This document shows positions 10,960 to 22,800 of a DNA stretch of 64,000 bases, in pieces (position 1 is the stretch's first letter; each line of letters begins with the position of its first letter). The DNA comes from Bedellia somnulentella. Taxonomy: Eukaryota > Arthropoda > Insecta > Lepidoptera > Bedelliidae. The DNA lies in assembly GCA_963576735.1 (NCBI GenBank), contig OY755170.1:13190567-13254566 (forward strand). The letters run 5' to 3'. The position numbers and the translations under genes were made by a program. The notes below the pieces were generated by a model, which was given only the letters and a program-made list of their open reading frames with translations, had not been told where the DNA came from and did no database searches.

Positions 10960-12311
10960 CGCGTGCGTTAAGGTGGCGTACCATGAAGCTGTATCGAGCT
11001 GGTTACTATGTCAAAAAACTCTGCCTAAATAGTGCCTAATTAGTGTAAAACTAAAAAAAATAGTGCCTCTTTAGTTTAGGAAATAAACACCATTGTCACT
11101 GTGTACGCTGGCGTAACGTCAAGCTAGCGTACACATCACCGTAAACGGCTAATTGGCCTAGACCTCGCTTTTATAACATACCCTTTTTATATTATAAATC
11201 GATAAAGGACATCAAACTAAACAACTTTGCCCATGGAATGCCTATCTAAAATATTGTAATTTTCAAAAAAATATAATAATTAAAAATTGTCGTACCTAGT
11301 TCAAACTGAGAATGTATAGAATGAGAATCTTTGCTTCAGTGAAAATAAGAAATAAAAAAAAAACATTTGATCTATGCTTTTCGCTCTGTAAACAAAAATA
11401 TAACTTTTTTCGGTATTTTCCAGTTGTATTGATCGTCGTCGAAAAATATTATCATGAAAATAAACCGGTAAGCGAGCGATTGAACTGGAAAATACCGAAA
11501 GAGGTTATGTTTTTGTTTACACCATAGATCAAATGTTTTTTTTTATTTCTTATTTTCACTGAAGCAAAGAATCTAGTTCTATACATTCTCAGTTTGAACT
11601 AGGTACGACAATTTTTAATTATCATTTTTTTTTTAAAATTACAATATTTTAGGTAGGCATTCCATAGGCAAAGTTGTTAATTTTGATGTCCTTTATCGAT
11701 TTATAATATAAAAAGGGTATGTTAAAAAAGCGAGGTCTAGGCTAATTGTAAAACAACAGAGTTTACACGAAAAAACTCTTCCTAAATACTTCTCCCGTTA
11801 TGCAAAATTTCATAACGATTGATCTTGTAGGAACAGAGATATTGAACAAGACTTTTCAATGACAAACCGTCCTGGCGTTATGCCAGCGTTTTACACTAAG
11901 AGGGACAGAATTTCACGCACTATTTATACATATAGAGTTTATTAAAAGAAAAGGTCCCTTTCTATAAGCACTATTTGTGTACGCTGGCATAACGCCAGGA
12001 CGGTTTGTCATTGAAAAGTCTTGTTCAATATCTCTGTTCCTACAAGATCAATCGTTATGAAATTTTGCATAACGGGAGAAGTATTTAGGAAGAGTTTTTT
12101 CGTGTAAACTCTGTTGCTTTACAATTAGCCGTTTTCGAGTACGGCGATGTGTACGCTAGCTTGACGTTACGCCAGCGTACACAGTGACAGTGGTGTTTAT
12201 TTCCTTAACTAAAGAGGCACTATTTTTTTTAGTTTTACACTAATTAGGCTGAGTTTTTGACATAGTAACCAGCTCGATACAGCTTCATGGTACGCCACCT
12301 TAACGCACGCG
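10960..12311. mobile_element. foldback element with long inverted repeats and 6-bp target duplication
   Basis: The ends CGCGTGCGTTAAGGTGGCGT and its complement are flanked on both sides by ATATCC, a likely target duplication (10954-10959 and 12312-12317). The left arm is split by a 586-bp insertion (11156-11741). Without it the element is about 760 bp with arms of about 330 bp around a short centre near 11890-11985. The arms include the GTGTACGCTGGCGTAACG block. No transposase frame, so it must be mobilised in trans. Family unknown; the structure is that of a foldback or long-TIR non-autonomous DNA transposon. Confidence 0.8.
11156..11741. mobile_element. nested palindromic element, 7-bp target duplication CTAATTG
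   Basis: Inserted in the left arm of the foldback element. Flanks are CTAATTG at 11149-11155 and 11742-11748; termini are GCCTAGACCTCG and CGAGGTCTAGG. The two arms of about 270 bp are nearly perfect reverse complements (for example GATCAAATG runs, TCGGTATTTTCCAGTT and its complement). A second, longer copy is at 37716-39541. Non-coding; the frame open through one arm is a by-product of the palindrome. Confidence 0.8.
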
Positions 12312-12317
12312 ATATCC

Positions 12318-13591
12318 CTTGCATAAATCGTCAGATTAATATATAATGGTTATCAGAAACATAAATCGCGTTTATACTGTTAATGGCTGACACGCTCGAG
12401 TATTTATATAAAACATTTTTTTTACATTTTTAAAAATGTATATACGCTCTGACCCCCACTAAAATGAAAACTTGTAATAGACTTTTTTTCATTTTGAAAC
12501 ATAAATTATCAAATCCGACGCTCGAGCAACTGCAAATTTAGCATTTAGGCCTCCCCTACTATTATATTATAACATAAGATGATGTTTTGTAGCCCAAGGT
12601 CTAATTTGGCTAGTTTTTATAAACCTACCAACGAAATATTATGTTCTATCGCAGATACTTGTAGGTTTAGAGCTTACCAAGGCTATATAATTCATAAATG
12701 AAATCTAGCCAAGACAGCCCTAATCGATGTGTATTGCTGGTAATGAGTTACGCCATTGATTCATGATCTCTCACAATGGGCGTCCTTAGAAGGCAAAGAA
12801 CCTGATAGCAGGAGAGGGCTAATCTATAAGTTTTGCTATGTGATCGAATTTAAACTAGGGCTACACAGGCCAAAAGGTTGCGAAACATACGTGGCCGTGG
12901 CGTACGTCAGAGGCCCAGGCCAGAAGGGTCTGGATTGGTGACAATTGATCTGATTACTGTGTAGATAGACCTGCCACAAGGAAGATCGACGATTTGGTGA
13001 AAGTCACAAGAAAGCCAGATTACAGGCGATACAGATTTTTTTTTATTAGTTCGGAATACTTACAGCTAAATCATACAATAAGTGTTAATAAATTCAGTTA
13101 TCAACTAAGCCAATAACAAGTATTCGCAAATAGTCGTTGAGAAGGAATTGGTTGACCTATTGAAGGCCTTCATAAAGCAGTGGAAGTCTATGTCGTTGGA
13201 TTAATTTAAAAATATGCAATTATGCCCAGTTTAGGATAATGCACAATAAAGCAGATGAAGTACTCCGAACTACTGTCACTGTAGACGTCGTAAATATCTG
13301 CCAACCCATACAAAGTCTACCTATGTAAGATCGATACGAGCCCTCAATGAGGACATAAGGCTTTGTTGAAATATTATGATCCCCATTTCCCAGAAAAGAA
13401 AATAAGAAATAATACAACTTCTAATAATCCCACGTATATTAAATTTGATGTATAAAACTCGAAAATATACAAGATTATATAGATGTAGAACATGAAAATA
13501 CATTAAGTTTCACTAAAATCATATAACCATCTCCAGAACAAAACAATATTGAATATACAGACGACATTACGCTTAAATATAGTATAATATT
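12318..13591. other. 3' flank of MCAD; no other gene recognised
   Basis: The part next to 13592 should hold the MCAD 3' UTR on the minus strand; I cannot fix its polyadenylation site. A frame at 12756-12941 has no family resemblance and is not called. Confidence 0.4.
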
Positions 13592-13824
13592 TTAGGCAGC
13601 CTGTTTAGCGGCATTGATCAGCTCTCTTGAGATAATGACCCTTTGGATTTGTGAAGTGCCTTCGTAGATTTGGTAGATCTTGGCGTCTCTCATGAGTTTT
13701 TCTACGGGGTATTCTGTGTTAAAGCCGTTTCCTCCGAACACTTGGACAGCATCTGAGGCCGCTTTGTTTGCGATTTCCGAAGCGTGCAGTTTGGCTACTG
13801 ATGCAGATGTGGTGTTCTTTTGTC
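13592..13824 (-). CDS. Mcad: MCAD last exon (catalytic Glu)
   Basis: Acceptor CTCCAG|GA; encodes residues 346-422 and the TAA stop at 13594-13592. Contains [17 protein letters not shown] and the catalytic Glu in IYEGT. Confidence 0.95.
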
Positions 13825-16800
13825 CTGGAGGCAAATATGAATGATGTAAGTTTCAATTACACAGACATTAGCACTGCGAACGACCACGGAGGACAGATTG
13901 ATCAAATAGAGAATGTGCTCAAAAGGCCCCCGTAGTTTGAATATTGAAAACGTTTGTATGAAGATTTGGATTAATTTAGACGAATTCGGGAGATTTTTCA
14001 GGAATGGTACCATTGGCGTGAGCCTGTTATAATCCTGCAATGCTATACATATTTTCAAATGTCTATTTTACAATCTTACCATGGTCCACCTGCCAAGCAG
14101 CTCGTTGCCAAGCAAGTCTGGCGGTTTCCACACCAACAGCCATATCTGCGAGGATGAAAGCCACTCCTTGGTGATAGGCGATTGGCACTCCGAAAGTCTT
14201 TCTTTCTATCGCATACTTGGTTGCCTCGTATAAAGCACGGTTGGCTAAACCTGTTGCGCCAGCGGCTACCTATATAGAAATTAGATTTAGAATTTGCCTT
14301 TTTTAATTTTGGCTTGTTTTAGAAATGTATACATTTGTAAAGTGTTAGATATAAATATAGAATTTGGTTTTACATTGATAGCTGAAATAGTTTTTGAACA
14401 ATTTGATTTAAACACACACAATAAAAAAGTCTAATAATAGATAAGAGAAAACTTTGCTATACAACATTGGCCATTTGAAGCTTTAATAATTTCGTCGAAT
14501 AGGACCAATAACAGAAAAGCATCTAAACTACTAACAGCACCTAAAACTAACATTTATTTTTACTGCTTAACTTGACTCAAAATAAATTGGTTCTGCCACT
14601 GTATTGAACTGTTTGGCGGTTCAAGATTAAATTCACATAAAAAGGGGTGTAAACCATCATTAACATTCACAAAAATAATAATTATAATAACTTACGGGTG
14701 GCCTAGTCTTGTCAAAAGCTCCCATAGCAATCTTGAAGCCGGCTCCTTCACCGATGAGAACGTTTTCCTTGGGAATACGCACATCCTCGAAAGTGATCCC
14801 ACGAGTGTCTGAAGCACGCTGACCCATGTTTTGTTCCTAAAGTGGTGTTAATGGAACAGAATTTAATAATCAACATATTCCTGTGTTACTCAGTATGAAA
14901 TTGAATTAAAAAACGAATAAACAGTGTAACTTTTGTAGTAACGGATTAGACCTGTAAGTATTGAGAAACTCAGTACATATTTTGCTAAGCTTTTAGGAAT
15001 TAGTAATTTTAATTATGACCTTAGCTGAAACATTGTTTTATTTGAATTTTGATGTGTGTGTAATATTTAGATGCTGGTGTCGCTTTCTTGTTAGTAATTT
15101 TGTGTTCCTACATATTCCAAATACACAAATATCTTTCTTTGAGTCTATTGGATTCAAATGTTTGGTTTAAGCCGGGGATTAATTTAATAATGGGTAATAA
15201 CGCTGCTGTTTATTTATGAGCTAGATTTGATAACTGCTTCCATGGAGTTTTATTCTAAGTGTTTCTTTAACACTCTGGATGTGTTGACTTTTACTCCCGT
15301 GCGGGTTGATCACAAATTAAATATGTAGGATGACTAATTATCCATAAATTATGATGAAATCCCAGCTACAACCACAGTAGTCTATAAACTCTTCCAATCA
15401 GTACTAATTCAGCATAGTGAACTCATCATGCCGTGTAGTGTCGGCTATGGCGTGTAGTGTCAGCTTAGAATAACACTACCCCATTTCTACCCGTGGGTGA
15501 TCGTAAGAGGCGACTAAGGGTATAGGGGCTTTTAAGTGATTTTTGGGCGATGTGGTTGGAGACCTGTCACGAAAAACATTTATTATTACCATCTTTCTCC
15601 CCATCAACTTCCAAAAGTGGCTGAGGAATTTCTCATTCCAATGCTCTGGCTACCCCTTTAAGCGATTTATAGCCGTGAGTATATGTATGTATGTATGTAT
15701 GTAAGAACAAATCACCATGTTTACTCTGCTTTGTTTTCATCCAACTTAGCCACCGAGATAGCTCAGTGGGTAGAACACTGCCTATCATGCAGACAAGTGT
15801 GGGCAACACCAATTTGCTTTTTCTGAAGTCATATATGTAGTTAATATAATTATCATGGTTGTTAAGGGTGGGGGAAAACATCATGAGGAACCCCATGGTT
15901 GAGTTGTACTCAGGCATGACAGTATATTTTTATGAGTACACCGTCGAAGCAAAAAGTGGGTGCTCTGAACACCACGTCACATAAAGTTCAGAAGTATTAG
16001 TATCTCCAACCCCATCAGTGATATAGACTCGAACGTTTGAGCCGCGTTGTTTTCCTCCTTGTGGGGCAAATGTGGGCTGATGATGTTAATAAACCATTAC
16101 CTTGCGTCCAGGCACAACTCCAGCCCATTCTCTTTCCACGATGAAGCCAGTGAAGGCCTTGCTGGCCGGGCATTTGGGGTCTGGATTTGTTCTGGCTAGC
16201 ACGAAGTACCTGGGTGGATTTGTAATTATATTATTAACCATATTGTTTCTTTTTTATTTTATTTACACGGTTATCTTCCTGTGAAGAGGCGACTTAGGTT
16301 ATTGGGATTCTTTAAGTGATCTTAGGGCGATGTGTTTAAGACTAACAACAACTAACTTTGATTTAACAAGTCTTCCCTCAATCAACTTCTAAAAGTGGCT
16401 TTATTATTTCTCCTTTTTTCGGATTTATAATCGTGAGTATATGGTTGTATTACTCGGTCGGCATCAGATTACACACTTTTTTTGGTATTGCAAATTTTTA
16501 GGATGATAAATCTTCAAAGATTCTTTTTTTTTAATTGTCTCTTAATTAGAACCATAAACTGGTGAAATTTAATGACAATCAAAATGCCAATTGCTAAATG
16601 TAGCTTTGCTCTCACAATCAAAGCACCAGAAATGTATGGACAGCATAAAATTGAAAACACTTAATTGCACATCACAAAAGAAATATTTACAAAGTTTCAG
16701 TACAAAAGCAGAAGTCTAATTCATACCAGTTAGCGACTCCACCATTGGTGATCCACATCTTTTGTCCGTTGAGGATCCACTCGTCTCCTTTCTTCTCAGC

Positions 16801-19800
16801 TTTGGTCTTGATTCCAGCCACATCTGACCCTGCCCCGGGTTCTGTGACACAGTACGCCTGGAACAACACCATTTAATTATATAAATATATATCTTTTGCA
16901 CTTATTTATTCAAAAAGACAGGCGTCCGAAGTATCAAGAAAAGCGCTCATATGAAAAGATTGACGTATGTAAACGAAGCTAGAAAGGTTAGCCAAGATCA
17001 TACAAAGTGGCGATCGATAGTCTCTCCAAATCACAACGGTAAATTATGGCGTGAGTGTATGTATGTATTTATTGTACTTTGGAATCTTAAAAGTTGCTCT
17101 TGGTGTCATCTTCTCAGTCATGTTCATTATGAAATGCAAAATACTAAATGACAAATTAAAGAATGGTAGTCTATTAATTTTAAACTTGGAAATTGGAAAC
17201 TCACGTGGTGGAATCCAAGTTATGTGACAGTATATTCATACAAAGTAGCAACAAGCCTCCCCGTATGACGGAACGTATGTACAATACAGGCAAATATTTG
17301 AAATTCTGGTGGCCACCAGGCCAATATCTCATGCGACGGTCAAAAGTATTAGTCGTTGCCATCGATGAAACTAGTACATTATGTATTGCCATAACATTTT
17401 GTTGATGATTGTATACATTTACCCAGGTCCATCAATTGAGACATGTATCGGCTCTGATGATGAAGACAATGCGGTAAAATAACAATAATTTTTAACTTAC
17501 GGCAACAATAGGTTCATCGATTAGTCTGCCCAGATATTTCTTTTGCTGTTCCTTGTTTCCAGCTATGATTACTGGTGTTTGCTGAAATATTAAAACAGGT
17601 AATTTAGATTAGAGTAGGTTAATTGAAATCCAAATTCAAAGTGCCTTTTAAACTACAAAAGATCATTATAGAACTAATTGTATGTGCAATAGCGTGGTAA
17701 CATGAACATATATTTTCGGAGTGACCTAACATGATACTGAATACAAAATAGAAAATGCTAAGTTGTGGTTTGTTGCAGTATTTTTTGGCTGTCTCACATC
17801 GAAAAGCAACCTTTAAGTAACAACTTTCGCAAATATTAATATGAGAGAGAAGTTAAGCAATGGTTAGATTTGATACTTAAAGATGCATTATAAGAATTTT
17901 TAGGGTTCTGCACTATTAAGGTAAAACGGGACCGTATTACCAAGGGAAAATGTCGCGGAAACCTTTTGACTGTATTATAGAATCTCATGTTTTATAAATT
18001 ATTAATTACCCTCACTTATACAGTTATACTCAAGGCTATATGGAATAGGGCACTAAAACTCAATTCAGTTACTTTTTGCTGAAGAGAAGGTAAATGATGG
18101 CCAAATTATTCATCGATCTCCACCCACATCGGCCATTTTCGTCTTTAAATTTATGAATTTGGATTTCATTTATTCACATTAATGTATCTTAAATTGAAGA
18201 CCAAAAACCAAACCACACATGCATTCATGCAAAAAAACATTATTCTTATTAAGTGTAATTTGTATGAGTGGATTAACATTAATTGTAGTTCATGCAATAT
18301 TAACCAGCAATCGAAAAACGAACAGGGTATAATTTAAAAGAGCAAAGATTTTTGTTTGTAACAAATAAGCTCCATAACAGCTTAACAAATTTTAATAAAT
18401 TTTTAATTAATGTAATGTTTCAACAAGGTGAGCATAGATATAATGTAATCACAGACAGAGGAACGTTTAATAAATTTTCTAATTACAGCGTGTGCTGCAG
18501 GAAACTTAAATAATTAAAATATAAAACTAACCGTGCGAAGCCGCGATAAAACACATATAACATTATAAGCACACCAGCTGAATACTTTGATGGATAAAAT
18601 AATCTCTTGCCGTGTAGTGTCGGCTTAGAATAACACTACCCCAATAACCCGTGGGTGATCGTAAGAGGCGACTAAGGGTATAGGGGCTTTTCAAGTGATT
18701 TTTGGGCGATGTGGTTGGATACCCGTCACCGAAAACATTTATTATTACCATCTTTTCCCCCATCAACTTCCAAAAGTGGCTGAGGAATTTCTCATTCCAA
18801 AGCTCTGGCTACCCCGTTAAGGAATTTATAGCCGTGAGTATATGTATGTATGTATGTATAAAATAATCATATTGAAAAAATCAGGACTGAGGGACGAATC
18901 AGAATTAAGAAAAGTGATACACGACATTGTCGCTAAAAATTCCCACTCGCTAATAAGTAAAAAGACTTGCGATGGGAATATAGATGTTCCGCATACTTGT
19001 CTAAAAGCTACAACACGAACAAAGTACACAGAATCCGTAGATATCCATCGACACTATTAGTATCATATTTTGTAAGCCTTCAGTTATTATAGATTAACTA
19101 AGTAATCGGATGTGTGTTTCGAATTAACACTTACGTTAAGAGACCATCAGATTGCCCTACAAATTCTAAGGAAATCGAGTCTTTCTACATCTCTTTTTAA
19201 AGTAAATTAATAAATCTTAACTTGTTTAAATAAACTTAAGAAACTGGAAAATAAATAAAAAAGTAACATTCATAAACGTTCACGCCGAATATCCCCGAAT
19301 GGGTTGGCAGATCAGAGGTACTAATACTTCTGAACATCACGTGACTTTGTCACCTGGTGTTCAGAGTACCCACGGTTTTGCATGGACAGTGTACTCACGT
19401 GATAGGGGACAGGCTTATCGCCGTTTTGTACGAATACATTATCACATGACTAAGTACAACTCAGCCATGTGGGTTTACTCACGATGTTTTCCCTCACCGT
19501 TAACAACCATGATAAATCAATCACACATATGTCTTAAGAAAAGACAAATTAGTGTAGGCCCGACCCGGGATTTAAACACTAGTCGTTTGCACGATAACCA
19601 GTGTTCTACCAATTGAGCTATCACGTCATCGTCTTCGTCAAATAAATAGAAAATCAAGCAAATATAAAAAAAAAAAACATACAACATGCCAGCCAGTGTT
19701 AATAAAATTATTATAAATTATATTTTACATGGAGTGAGTTAATTTAACTAAATTTTGAATCATCCACTGCTGTTAATATTTTTAATGATTTCTGTATTAT

Positions 19801-22800
19801 TTCCATTTTTAAAGACACCTTCACGACCTTTAGAATGGATTTACTTGTCTATTTTGTCGGAATATCGTATAAGCAAATTTAAGCGACACTACAATTAAAA
19901 GTCAACTATTTAAACATTTTTAAAATTATTTATAACAAAAAATAATGATTCCAAGTTGATCCTTAGCTTAGGCGTCATAAGGATAACATGATATTATTTT
20001 AACAGTTATTTATTTTACTTCATTAAACTTTGAACTTTTGGTGTATCGTAATTAAACAATCAATACAAATAAACAAGTTAATCTAGTGGGGACACAAGAC
20101 AATGGTGAATGTGTGAAATGCCAATGACTCACTCCAAGCCCGCTGGCTTCCATAGCTGTCATGATACCAGTGCACCCGAAAGCCAGTTCCTCTCCTATCA
20201 AACAACCGTCGAAAACCCCCATGTCTAAACCACCTGAAAAACGCAACCCTCACATAAACATCACATATATGGAAGCCGTTCAATGTGCTATCCCTAAGCT
20301 TCAGTATATAACAATGGTACACGAAAATAATACTATGACGAACGACTTCCACGACATCCCCAAACATACACATCGAACAAAAATAGCATATGAGTAGTGC
20401 CTGAAGATAGGTTAGCTGGTTTGGTAACTAAGCATGGATTAGTAAAGAGGGTCACTCACGCCCAAATTGGTTCCGCCAATGGCAGTGGTGATGCCGGTAC
20501 ATCCGAAAGCCATCTCTTCACCTACTAAACACTCTTCAAAAACTCCCAGACCACCCACACCACCTAGAAATTATTTCTCGCATATTTGCTTTATACCATC
20601 TCGCTAGATTTTTAAACATGATCGATCTCTATTAACAAATGAATAATATGAAGATTTTTAGCAATTGCAAACAATCAAATCTATATATTGAATCGCTAAT
20701 ATTCTTACGGCTACATCGGTGATCATCAACGCCGCCATCATTCCTGAACAACCAAATGCTATTTCTTCGGAAACCAGGCAAGATTCCAATACTCCTAAAC
20801 CTAACCCTCCTGAAAACGCATTCATATAAAGATGATTTTACGATGTTTCTTTAATTTAAGCTGTGTAGCGCCGGCTTAGAATAGCGCTACCCCATTTCTA
20901 CTGGCGGGTGTACGTAAGAGGCGACTAACGGTATTGGGGCTTTTAAGGGAACATTAGGCGATGCGGTTGGAGACCCATCACCAACAACCTTATTATACCA
21001 TCTTTTCCCCACTCAACTTTCCAAAAGTGGCTGAGGAATTTCTAATTCCTTGGTTTTGGCTACCTCTTCCAGGGAATTATAGCCGTGAGTATATGTATGT
21101 ATGTTCTTTAATTTACACTTGGGATAAAATGCCATGATCAGTCTACAAACTATTAGATTTTACCCTAAAGTCACTTAATGTTTGAGTAATGAACTAAATT
21201 AGAAACTAAGTATTCAATTTAAAAATGAAATTAACTAGAAACCGGGAAAAATATTCAGCCATATATATTTAATTTGCTAGCTCCATGGAAACTAATGTAT
21301 TACATTTAAGAAATTATCTACAGTACGTTGTAGTGCAGTTTAAATACCAACAGCCTATTAAATATGCTTCTTCCAGTTTAAATGATAAATTATTATGCTA
21401 TGTTAGGCTTGGTAACTAGCAGAATCAGTATATAATGACTTACTCCAATATTAGAGGTTAGGAGTGCTGCTTTTATGCCGGCACATCCATAGGCAATTTC
21501 TTCACAAATGAGACAAGAATCAAATATACTGAGATTTACACCGCCTGGAATAAATGATATCTTTTTTCTTTGTGGGTCCCACTTTATTTAGACTAATTTT
21601 CTTTGAACTTTGATAAAATAATAATTTAAGGCTTGTACATACATAATACACAGCAAAATACTTATATTTTTATTTATTTGTTAGGAATACTACAAATTCC
21701 TAAATTGATGCAGTGCAGATTGAATGATGAAACATAAGTCAATTTCTTAGATACTAGCTAAATGACAAAACATATGATGGCATTTGAATGTAATCATCCC
21801 TTGAGAGTTTTTAGTATCGCAAATATGCCTCTTACCACAATGTTCAGGAACATGTCCATTCATCAATCCAACACTCCATGCCTTCTTGACGATGGGCCAG
21901 GGGTACTCTCCAGTCTTATCATATTGAGCAGCAACAGGGATGATCTCCTCTTTAGTGAATTTGCGAGCTAATTCTTGAAGAGCTTTCTGGTCTTCATTTA
22001 GTTCTGGAAAAAAGACATATATAGCTGTTCAAAAGATGTTTTTATTCTTATCCAACTTAAGCAATTAAGGGCAAATTATATGAAATGCATAATTATTCAT
22101 AACTCACTGTTTAATTTTATTTGTTGATGAAACCATAAATATTTTGGGACCCAAAAAGATAATTTTGCAACTTTTTCATTGGTTGTTGATTAGATGTTCA
22201 ATCGCAAGAGCAAAATTATATAGAACTAAGACACAATATTTAGTTAGTCATTAATATAATAAATGTTATCACAGCAATAATAAGTGTTTAAATGTATCAT
22301 AAGTTTTATCAACCTTGATAAGCTAAGTAGTATATAGGCAAATAAAACATTTTGTCTTCCTGGATTAGTAAGGGAGCTGGGGCAACACATCTTTTATACC
22401 CTGTTATTTAGCCGCATTATCCCCACTTAACTTCAAGACTACAAAGTGCAGTTTCATATAAGTTTTTAAAATATGTTTATAATGATAACATAAATAGAAT
22501 AATAATAGAAATGTAAATATTCTGTGATGAACAGTTCTGGATACAGGCTGATTTCACCATGTAATTTAATTAGAAATAATGTAATTAGTCTGTGTCTGTT
22601 GTTTGTCCAAAATAAATAAATAAGTGAGTGATGACTATGAATTGCAGATTCGAAGTCTTCTGTTATCCTTTTTAAGATTCAGCCATAAGTATATGTTGGT
22701 AGCTGTAAAATTATGTTAAATTAAATTTTTAAGCCTAGAAAATATGCCCTTGACTTGGTTTCTATTTGGTTCCATAGATAGAATGTGTTACCTAATCTTA

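Noticed and set aside
11312..11527. 71-codon frame through the nested palindrome
   Set aside because: Runs across both arms of an inverted repeat; a by-product of the structure.
12756..12941. 61-codon frame downstream of MCAD
   Set aside because: Protein-like at its C-terminal end but no recognised family, and not in phase with any splice site I could support.
15750..15825. Possible tRNA gene (TAGCTCAGTGGGTAG)
   Set aside because: It is the head of a SINE-2 copy; B box is decayed and no cloverleaf forms. The same holds at 19560-19630 and 40670-40737.
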